Positions 1 to 5,246 of a DNA stretch of 18,147 nt are shown here, piece by piece. Positions within the stretch are counted from its first letter, which is position 1, and every line of letters starts with the position of its first letter. The notes under the pieces were generated by a model. It was not told where the DNA came from, did not search any database, and saw only the letters and a list, made by a program, of their open reading frames with translations. The stretch is from NCBI GenBank assembly GCA_004556205.1, contig SFIL01000033.1, positions 1 through 18,147 on the forward strand, in the 5' to 3' direction. Position numbers and translations under genes: made by a program. Source of the stretch: Clostridiales bacterium. Its GTDB lineage: Bacteria > Bacillota > Clostridia > Oscillospirales > Oscillospiraceae.

Positions 1-822
1 TTCGGTCAGTACCGCCGTCTCAAGGGCGTTTGGGAGAACGGCGTTCTCACCGGCAAGGGCTTCAGCTACGGCGGCAGCCTGACCCGTCCCGAGGCGACCG
101 GCTACGGCGCAATGTACTACCTTGAGGAAGTCCTCAAGCACGAGGGCGAGGATATCAAGGGCAAGACCATCGCCTGCGCAGGCTTCGGCAATGTCACATG
201 GGGCATCTGCAAGAAGGCAAAGCAGCTCGGCGCAAAGGTCGTCACTCTCTCCGGTCCCGACGGCTACATCTACGACGAGGAGGGCGTCTCCTCCAGCGAC
301 GAAAAGGTCGAATACCTCATCACCATGCGCAATTCCGGCAGAAACAAGGTCAAGGATTACGCGGACAAGTTCGGCGTTCCCTTCTTCCCCGGTGAGAAGC
401 CGTGGGGTGTCAAGGTCGATGTCGTGATGCCGTCCGCCATGCAGAACGACGTCAAGATGGAATCCGCCGAGAAGATCGTTGCCAACGGCGTCAAGTATTA
501 TATCGAGGTCGCCAATATGCCCACCACGAACGACGCGCTGTTCTATCTGATGAGTCAGAAGAACATGATCGTCGCCCCGTCGAAGGCAGTCAACGCCGGC
601 GGTGTCGGTGTCTCCGCTTTGGAGATGGCGCAGAACTCCGAGCGTCTGGTCTGGACGGCGGAGGAGGTTGATTCCCAGCTCAAGCGGATGATGCAGAACA
701 TCCACAAGGTTTCCGCCGAAGCAGCCGAGGAATACGGTTTGGGCTACAACCTCGTCGCAGGCGCGAATATCGCGGGCTTCAAGAAGGTCGCAGAGGCCAT
801 GATGGAGCAGGGCGTTTTCTAA
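1..822 (+). CDS. gdhA: NADP-type glutamate dehydrogenase, 5'-truncated by the window edge
   Basis: The reading frame is open from base 1 and ends with TAA at 820-822, giving 273 residues, the C-terminal part of a protein that is normally about 445 long. The first visible residues carry the family's glycine-rich segment followed by RPEATGYG (about residues 29-36), which marks the junction to the nucleotide-binding domain. A Rossmann-like stretch, IACAGFGNVTWG, follows at about residues 57-68, and the end, GYNLVAGANIAGFKKVAEAM, is the usual hexameric GdhA C terminus. Family knowledge: the cytosolic enzyme reductively aminates 2-oxoglutarate with ammonium to glutamate. NADPH is the usual cofactor for this hexameric type, but specificity cannot be read safely here. 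The promoter and N-terminal catalytic half lie outside the window. A hairpin follows 20 bases after the stop. Confidence 0.95.
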   Translation, partial: FGQYRRLKGVWENGVLTGKGFSYGGSLTRPEATGYGAMYYLEEVLKHEGEDIKGKTIACAGFGNVTWGICKKAKQLGAKVVTLSGPDGYIYDEEGVSSSDEKVEYLITMRNSGRNKVKDYADKFGVPFFPGEKPWGVKVDVVMPSAMQNDVKMESAEKIVANGVKYYIEVANMPTTNDALFYLMSQKNMIVAPSKAVNAGGVGVSALEMAQNSERLVWTAEEVDSQLKRMMQNIHKVSAEAAEEYGLGYNLVAGANIAGFKKVAEAMMEQGVF

Positions 823-841
823 TCGTCATACCTATAACAAA

Positions 842-872
842 CAAGCCGCATTGCATCGCGCAATGCGGCTTT
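842..872. terminator. Hairpin terminator after gdhA (copy 1 of a duplicated hairpin)
   Basis: A perfect 12-bp stem (AAGCCGCATTGC / GCAATGCGGCTT at 843-854 and 860-871) encloses the loop ATCGC. It lies 20 bases after the gdhA stop. The run of T on the plus side is only three, while the minus side reads into a T-rich stretch. The same 31 bases recur exactly at 996-1026. Confidence 0.75.
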
Positions 873-896
873 CAGCGTGTCGAAAAAGTCTCCGAC

Positions 897-931
897 GTGT
901 CATTGCGAGGAGCGCAGCGACGTGGCAATCC
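897..931. repeat. ATTGC...GCAAT interspersed intergenic repeat
   Basis: The segment begins GTGTCATTGCGAGGAGC and ends GACGTGGCAATCC, so ATTGC and GCAAT form an imperfect inverted repeat about the centre. From memory, near-identical sequences (CATTGCGAGGAGCG...GCAATCC) are scattered between genes in many unrelated bacteria. I cannot search to confirm this. It lies between the two identical hairpins at 842-872 and 996-1026, in a 163-base stretch with no gene. Confidence 0.6.
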
Positions 932-995
932 AATAAGAAAAGTTCCGTATTCGCCGGAAATGATGTAGACAAAACTATAGTTTTTTGACAGTCTG

Positions 996-1034
996 CAAGC
1001 CGCATTGCATCGCGCAATGCGGCTTTTGGTTTTT
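996..1034 (+). terminator. Second identical hairpin, with T tract on the plus strand
   Basis: This is an exact repeat of 842-872: 12-bp stem at 997-1008 and 1014-1025 with loop ATCGC. Here it is followed by TTTTGGTTTTTT on the plus strand, so it is a better plus-strand terminator than copy 1. It ends directly at the stop codon of the minus-strand LysR gene and may also end that transcript, although the minus side has no T run. Confidence 0.7.
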
Positions 1035-1913
1035 TCAGCGCGGGAGGAGCCAGTGAAGAAAGGCGTTCTCCGTCTCCGACATCGCGCATTGTGGCTTGAA
1101 CACCACGGCGTTCTGATAAAGTGTTCCGCCGTCAACACATTCCTTCTGCACCAGTCCGAACCGATACAGCAGCGGCTCCGGCAACGGCTCCGCGCAGAGA
1201 TACGCGTCCGGAAGACCCTGCAAAAGCTGAAGCTGCGCCAGCCGGTCGATGGTATAGAGCTTGCGCTCCGCCCCGCCCGCCTTGCTCTCGGCATAAAAAA
1301 CGTCGCGGTGGCGGATCTCGGTCAGACCCTCCAGCTCGCAAAGAGAAATCGCATCTTTCTTCGCCAGCGGGCTGCACTGCGCCACGGCAGGGCGGTAGCG
1401 CACCTGATCGAGCGGCTTCATCGTCAGCTTTTTGGCAGCTGTCTGCTCCGAAAAATAGTCCTGATACTGCGTCGCATAGCGAATGACCGCAATCTCCACC
1501 GCACCGCTGTCGAGCAGCTCCAGCGCCTGCCGCGGATGGCACTCGCGCAGCACCGCATCAAGCGGCGCATCCGGCGCATACTCGGTCAGGAAGCGCTTGA
1601 CCTGTTCCATAACATCGTACGAGCGCGGCAGCGCAATGCGGAAGCGGCCGGCAGTGCTGCGGTTTGGGCCGAGGTTTTCCATAAACTCCGCCTCGCGCAG
1701 GATGTTGCGGGCGTGCTGCAAAAAGACCACGCCCTTCTCCGTCGGTCGGACGCCCTTGCGCGTTCGCTCAAAGATCGCAAAGCCGGCGCGTTCCTCGGTG
1801 TCGCGCAGGATGCGGCTGAGGTTCGGCTGGCCCATATAGAGATTGGCCGCCGCCTGCGAGATGGAACGCGTCCGCTCGATCTCGATCAGGTATTCCAACT
1901 GTTGAATGTTCAT
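1035..1913 (-). CDS. LysR-family transcriptional regulator
   Basis: The product is 292 residues, the usual LysR length. The N-terminal winged helix-turn-helix is visible: MNIQQLEYLIEIERTRSISQ, then AAANLYMGQPNLSRIL as the recognition region at about residues 21-36. FERTRKGVRPTEKG (about 49-62) is typical of the wing. The remaining 200 residues fit an effector-binding domain of the periplasmic-binding-protein fold, with no recognisable ligand signature. I chose the ATG at 1911-1913 because GGGAGA lies 7 bases before it. An ATG five codons upstream (1928) would leave only about 10 bases of leader from the predicted start of transcription. The gene is divergent from the alcohol dehydrogenase, the usual arrangement for a LysR regulator and its target. 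It probably also controls itself. Confidence 0.92.
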   Translation of the reverse strand: MNIQQLEYLIEIERTRSISQAAANLYMGQPNLSRILRDTEERAGFAIFERTRKGVRPTEKGVVFLQHARNILREAEFMENLGPNRSTAGRFRIALPRSYDVMEQVKRFLTEYAPDAPLDAVLRECHPRQALELLDSGAVEIAVIRYATQYQDYFSEQTAAKKLTMKPLDQVRYRPAVAQCSPLAKKDAISLCELEGLTEIRHRDVFYAESKAGGAERKLYTIDRLAQLQLLQGLPDAYLCAEPLPEPLLYRFGLVQKECVDGGTLYQNAVVFKPQCAMSETENAFLHWLLPR

Positions 1914-1944
1914 ATTTCTGTCTCCCATGGGTCAATCTGTCCTG

Positions 1945-1973
1945 AGTATAACGGAAGCGCTGAGAAAAGTCAA
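1945..1973 (-). promoter_or_regulatory. Sigma-70-type promoter of the lysR gene
   Basis: On the minus strand, TTGACT (1968-1973) and TATACT (1945-1950) are separated by 17 bases. The predicted transcription start is near 1938, about 25 bases before the chosen ATG. Confidence 0.75.
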
Positions 1974-1996
1974 TGGAAGTCTATTCTTGGGAACTC

Positions 1997-2028
1997 TGTC
2001 AAAATTGCGATACCGTATGTCAAAATTG
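1997..2028. promoter_or_regulatory. Operator-like direct repeat in the lysR/ADH divergent region
   Basis: TGTCAAAATTG occurs at 1997-2007 and again at 2018-2028, exactly 21 bases apart, or two helical turns. Between the copies lies the short dyad ATAC-C-GTAT (2010-2018). The repeats sit upstream of the likely dehydrogenase -35 region and beyond the lysR -35 box, where LysR-type regulators commonly bind. Binding itself is inferred. Confidence 0.55.
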
Positions 2029-2032
2029 AGAT

Positions 2033-2062
2033 TTCCGTTTTGCCTGCGCAGCGTGATAAAAT
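2033..2062 (+). promoter_or_regulatory. Possible weak promoter of the alcohol dehydrogenase
   Basis: TAAAAT at 2057-2062 is a plausible -10 box. The only -35 candidate at normal spacing is TTCCGT (2033-2038, 18-base spacer), which is poor. A weak -35 just downstream of the direct repeat would suit activator-dependent transcription. Confidence 0.4.
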
Positions 2063-2092
2063 GAAGACACAAAAATACAGGAGGTCAAAAAT

Positions 2093-3310
2093 ATGGCACG
2101 TTTTACACTTCCGCGCGACATCTACCACGGAAAGGACGCATTGGAGGCACTCAAGAGCTTCACCGGCAAGCGGGCAATGGTTTGCGTCGGCGGCGGCTCC
2201 ATGAAGCGCTTCGGTTTTTTGGATAAGGTCATCTCGTATCTCAAAGAGGCCGGCATGACTGTCGAGCTGATTGAGGGCATCGAGCCCGATCCCTCGGTTG
2301 ACACCGTGATGAAGGGCGCGGAGGCTATGCTGAAATTCGAACCGGACTGGATCGTGGCGATCGGCGGCGGCTCTCCCATCGACGCGGCGAAGGCCATGTG
2401 GATTAAGTATGAATATCCTGAGATCACCTTTGAGGAAATGTGCAAGGTCTTCGGCATTCCGCCGCTGCGCCGCAAGGCGCGTTTCTGCGCGATCTCCTCG
2501 ACCTCCGGCACCGCCACCGAGGTGACCGCTTTCTCCGTCATCACCGACTATCAAAAGGGCATCAAGTATCCGCTGGCCGACTTCGAGATCACGCCCGACG
2601 TTGCCATCGTCGATCCGTCGCTGGCCGAGACGATGCCGAAGAAGCTCGTCGCGCACACCGGCATGGACGCAATGACCCACGCCATTGAAGCGTACGTCTC
2701 TACCTGCAACTGCGACTTCACCGACCCGCTCGCACTGCACGCGATCAAAATGATCCGGCACGATCTTGTCGATTCCTACAACGGCGACATGGAAAAGCGC
2801 GACGCGATGCACAACGCCCAGTGCCTCGCGGGCATGGCCTTCTCGAACGCCCTTCTGGGTATCGTGCATTCGATGGCACACAAGACCGGCGCAGCTTTTG
2901 ACGACTATGGCGCGCACATCATTCACGGCGCTGCCAACGCGATGTATCTGCCCAAGGTCATCGCCTATAACGCCAAAAACGAGACGGCAGCCAAGCGTTA
3001 TGCTGAGATTGCGGATTGCATGGAGCTGGGCGGCAATACGGTCGAAGAAAAGACGCAGCGCCTCATCTCTGCGCTGCGTGAAATGAACGACAAGCTGAAC
3101 ATTCCGCAGTGCATCGCCCATTACGGCGCGGACAGCTATCCCTGCGCGCAGGGCTTCGTGCCTGAGGACATTTTCCTCGCACGTCTGCCGGAGATCGCGA
3201 AAAATGCCATTGCCGACGCCTGCACCGGTTCGAATCCGCGCCAGCCGAATCAGGAAGAGATGGAGAAGCTGCTTAAGTGCTGCTACTACGACCTCGACGT
3301 TGACTTCTAA
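2093..3310 (+). CDS. Iron-containing alcohol dehydrogenase
   Basis: The product is 405 residues, a full-length type III (iron-activated) alcohol dehydrogenase. The nucleotide-binding motif GGGSPIDAAK is at residues 91-100 and the first family signature around STSGTATEVTAFSVI at 136-150. Likely metal ligands are Asp192 and His196 in TGMDAMTHAIE, His259 in VHSMAHK, and His278 in IIHGAANAMYLP. The loop between the last two histidines is about five residues longer than in lactaldehyde reductase FucO. The start is set by AGGAGGT at 2079-2085, 7 bases before ATG. Family members interconvert alcohols and aldehydes with NAD(P)H, and the substrate cannot be told. The divergent LysR gene suggests effector-controlled expression. 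The stop TAA lies inside a repeat element. Confidence 0.93.
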   Translation: MARFTLPRDIYHGKDALEALKSFTGKRAMVCVGGGSMKRFGFLDKVISYLKEAGMTVELIEGIEPDPSVDTVMKGAEAMLKFEPDWIVAIGGGSPIDAAKAMWIKYEYPEITFEEMCKVFGIPPLRRKARFCAISSTSGTATEVTAFSVITDYQKGIKYPLADFEITPDVAIVDPSLAETMPKKLVAHTGMDAMTHAIEAYVSTCNCDFTDPLALHAIKMIRHDLVDSYNGDMEKRDAMHNAQCLAGMAFSNALLGIVHSMAHKTGAAFDDYGAHIIHGAANAMYLPKVIAYNAKNETAAKRYAEIADCMELGGNTVEEKTQRLISALREMNDKLNIPQCIAHYGADSYPCAQGFVPEDIFLARLPEIAKNAIADACTGSNPRQPNQEEMEKLLKCCYYDLDVDF

Positions 3311-3367
3311 GGAAGCTCTGAATCAATCCGCTGAACGCCGCAGTCGATTTGTTCAGCGGTTCCCAAA
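3307..3367. repeat. Small palindromic element, copy A, overlapping the ADH stop codon
   Basis: The left end CTAAGGAAGCTCTGAATC and the right end TTCAGCGGTTCCC are imperfect inverted repeats of each other. Inside is a perfect 8-bp stem, CGCTGAAC (3329-3336) / GTTCAGCG (3351-3358). The left 22-25 bases match the inner left end of the element at 14631, and bases 3337-3364 match 14784-14811 at 23 of 28 positions. It carries no gene and looks like a MITE or REP-type element. Confidence 0.65.
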
Positions 3368-3372
3368 AAAGC

Positions 3373-3400
3373 AAAAACCGCCGCATCTGCGGCGGTTTTT
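3373..3400. terminator. Bidirectional terminator between ADH and amidohydrolase
   Basis: AAAAA, then an 8-bp stem CCGCCGCA / TGCGGCGG with the loop TC, then TTTTT. A and T tracts on both sides make it usable on both strands. It serves the converging dehydrogenase (+) and amidohydrolase (-), whose stop codon begins at 3403 and ends at 3401. Confidence 0.9.
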
Positions 3401-4279
3401 CTATCTTCGGAAGGTTGTTCTTGCAAAGTCCTCCGCCTCGTGCAGGACGGCGTCCGCCGTTTCTCCGAGCGCCTGTGTTAAATAGCCGTACTCGTCTGTC
3501 ACCGCCTGTCCGTGCAGGACACGGAACGCGCCCGCATCACTGCCCAAGCCGATCCTGCCGCCGTGCGAAACGACAAAGCGCACCTTTTCCTGCTGCTCCG
3601 CCAAAAGCGGGCGGAGCACTGCGTCGGGATAGCGCCCACAGCCAATCAGGTTCCCAATTGTCGAAAGCGTCGGCACCCACAGCGTTTTGCTTTCCGCCAA
3701 ACGCGCAAGCGTCTGCTCATGCAGATACGCGCCGTGTTCGATGGAGTCTACCTGTGCATCCAGCGCCGCGTTGACCGGCAGATCTCCGTTGGCGTGTACC
3801 ATGACGGCAAAGCCCATGTCATGCGCGAGCGCGATTGCGTCACGAATCAGCGCAGGCGGCATCCCCGCCTCCGTCAGCGTGTTCGGACAGGAGAAGTCGA
3901 TCAGCCCCGCAATCATCAGCTTGACAAAATCTCCGCCGCAGGCGCTCACCTCCGCAAGCAGCGCGCGATACTCGGACAGGTCGGAAAAGCCGCGCCCGAT
4001 AAACGCGCCGTAATGTCCGCGCAGATAGATTGGGAAAGCCGGACTGCGGTAGTCGATGTCGTATTCCCCCGCCAGTTCCTTTGCCCGCAGGGACACACCC
4101 CACGCATCGCCGCCGTCGCGCAGGAAGGAAATCTCCCGCGTCCTGTAGTCGGCAAGACGGGCGCGGATCAGTGTGTCGCAAGGGCTTTCGCGCTGACTGT
4201 CAATTGCGGCACGGTAGTACACACCGTCTAATATCATGTGGATATGCAAATCTCCGAGCATTTTCATCACCTTGCCCAT
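3401..4279 (-). CDS. Compact metal-dependent amidohydrolase
   Basis: The product is 292 residues with amidohydrolase-superfamily metal and catalytic positions in order: HIH at 12-14, Lys120 in FVKLM, His162 in VMVHANG, His182 in IEHGAYLH and Asp248 in GLGSDAG. This pattern is that of the imidazolonepropionase-like/prolidase-like branch. Those proteins are usually about 380-420 long because a small beta-sandwich surrounds the barrel. Here the protein begins almost directly at HxH, so the sandwich is missing. Substrate unknown; hydrolysis of an amide or cyclic amide bond is the family expectation. Start: ATG at 4279 with GAGGGAG 4 bases before it. Met5 (4267) is an alternative because a TATAAT box overlaps the first ATG. 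It converges on the dehydrogenase and diverges from the pyridoxamine kinase. Confidence 0.82.
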   Translation of the reverse strand: MGKVMKMLGDLHIHMILDGVYYRAAIDSQRESPCDTLIRARLADYRTREISFLRDGGDAWGVSLRAKELAGEYDIDYRSPAFPIYLRGHYGAFIGRGFSDLSEYRALLAEVSACGGDFVKLMIAGLIDFSCPNTLTEAGMPPALIRDAIALAHDMGFAVMVHANGDLPVNAALDAQVDSIEHGAYLHEQTLARLAESKTLWVPTLSTIGNLIGCGRYPDAVLRPLLAEQQEKVRFVVSHGGRIGLGSDAGAFRVLHGQAVTDEYGYLTQALGETADAVLHEAEDFARTTFRR

Positions 4280-4307
4280 TATACTCCCTCAGATTGCAAA
4301 AAAGCAA
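4278..4307 (-). promoter_or_regulatory. Possible promoter overlapping the amidohydrolase start
   Basis: On the minus strand, TTGCTT (4302-4307) and TATAAT (4278-4283) are spaced by 18 bases. The -10 box overlaps the annotated ATG. If used, transcription would start near 4271 and the message would begin about 4 bases before Met5. The site conflicts with the good ribosome binding site for Met1, so one of the two readings is wrong. Confidence 0.35.
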
Positions 4308-4330
4308 CCGTTCATTTTCCCGCAGGGGAC

Positions 4331-4359
4331 TTTTCTTTTTGGAAAAAATGCGCTATAAT
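4331..4359 (+). promoter_or_regulatory. Promoter of the pyridoxamine kinase-YfhO operon
   Basis: A consensus TATAAT at 4354-4359 lies 32 bases before the start codon. The -35 region at 17 bases (TTTTCT, 4331-4336) is weak. Confidence 0.55.
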
Positions 4360-4391
4360 TAAATAAATTCGGCAATTTCGAGGAACAAAGC

Positions 4392-5246
4392 ATGAAACGA
4401 ATCGTCTCAATACAAGATCTTTCCTGCATCGGCAAATGCTCGCAGAGCATTGCGCTGCCCGTCCTGTCCGCAATGGGCATTGAGTGCGCCGCTTTGCCGA
4501 CCGCTCTGCTCTCCGCGCACACCGCCTTCGACAGCTTCGTCAGCCGCGATCTGCGCGACTTTTTTCGTCCGATCACCGCGCACTGGCGGTCGCTCGGTCT
4601 GCGCTTCGACGCAATCTACACGGGCTATCTCGGCTCGGAGGCGCTGATCGGGCTGGTGCTCGACCTGCTCCGCGATTTTTGCACCGCCGAAACCATCGTT
4701 TTTGTTGACCCTGTGATGGGCGACCACGGCACGCTGTATGCCGGACTGTCCCCTGCGCTGCCCGAACAGATGAAAGCGCTTTGCCGATATGCGGATTTCA
4801 TCACGCCGAACGTCACCGAGGCGTGCCTTTTAACAGGACTTCCTTATCGTGAGCGCCACGATGAAGCTTTTATCCGCACTCTTTCGGAACGGCTTCTGAC
4901 GCTCGGCGCGAAAAACGTCATCATCACGGGCGTGCGCATGAACGAAGCACAGATGGGCGTCGCTGCCGCAGATGCCGAAGGCAACCTGAGCCTGCACATG
5001 ACCGCGCACCTCCCCGGGGTATTTTACGGCACGGGAGATCTGTTTGCCTCGACCTGCGTCGGCGCGCTGACCTTGGGATATTCCGCCGCAGACGCCATCG
5101 CACTGGCGGCAGATTATGTCGTTCAGACCATTCGAGCAACCACCGCCGACCCAAACGCGCGCTGGTACGGCGTGAATTTTGAAGATACACTTCCTGCACT
5201 GATGACGCGGCTGCACCGTTTGCCGCAAAAGGAGGAAACCACATGA
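4392..5246 (+). CDS. Pyridoxamine/pyridoxal kinase (PdxK/PdxY family)
   Basis: The product is 284 residues, the usual length for a ribokinase-fold B6 vitamer kinase. Seen in order: the N-terminal SIQDLSCIGKCS (6-17) for substrate binding, YTGYLGS (76-82), VDPVMGDHGTLY (105-116) with the family's DPVMGD motif, TPNVTEA (138-144), and the anion-hole/catalytic GTGD (213-216). The enzyme phosphorylates pyridoxal, pyridoxamine or pyridoxine with ATP in the B6 salvage pathway, in the cytosol. GAGGA at 4380-4384 precedes the ATG by 7 bases. The stop overlaps the next start (ATGA at 5243-5246), so translation is probably coupled to the membrane protein, although no functional link is obvious. The exact subfamily is not certain, so no symbol is given. 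Confidence 0.88.
   Translation: MKRIVSIQDLSCIGKCSQSIALPVLSAMGIECAALPTALLSAHTAFDSFVSRDLRDFFRPITAHWRSLGLRFDAIYTGYLGSEALIGLVLDLLRDFCTAETIVFVDPVMGDHGTLYAGLSPALPEQMKALCRYADFITPNVTEACLLTGLPYRERHDEAFIRTLSERLLTLGAKNVIITGVRMNEAQMGVAAADAEGNLSLHMTAHLPGVFYGTGDLFASTCVGALTLGYSAADAIALAADYVVQTIRATTADPNARWYGVNFEDTLPALMTRLHRLPQKEETT

Noticed and set aside
872..1294. Long minus-strand open frames across the gdhA-lysR gap.
   Set aside because: They run through hairpins and a repeat, overlap lysR in another frame, and translate into Arg/Ser/Cys-rich sequence with no family resemblance.
1950..1998. GGAAGCGCTGAG (from 1953) and GGGAACTCTG (from 1989) resemble ends of the palindromic element family.
   Set aside because: Both face the same way and no matching right end is seen. 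The first is inside the lysR promoter spacer, so chance similarity is as likely as a decayed copy.
1005..2204. A 399-codon plus-strand frame antisense to lysR.
   Set aside because: It is the complement of a clear LysR gene, is rich in Arg/Leu/Gln as expected of a shadow frame, and has no ribosome binding site.
1970..3121. A 383-codon minus-strand frame antisense to the alcohol dehydrogenase.
   Set aside because: Shadow of a well-supported gene in GC-rich DNA, with no recognisable domain.
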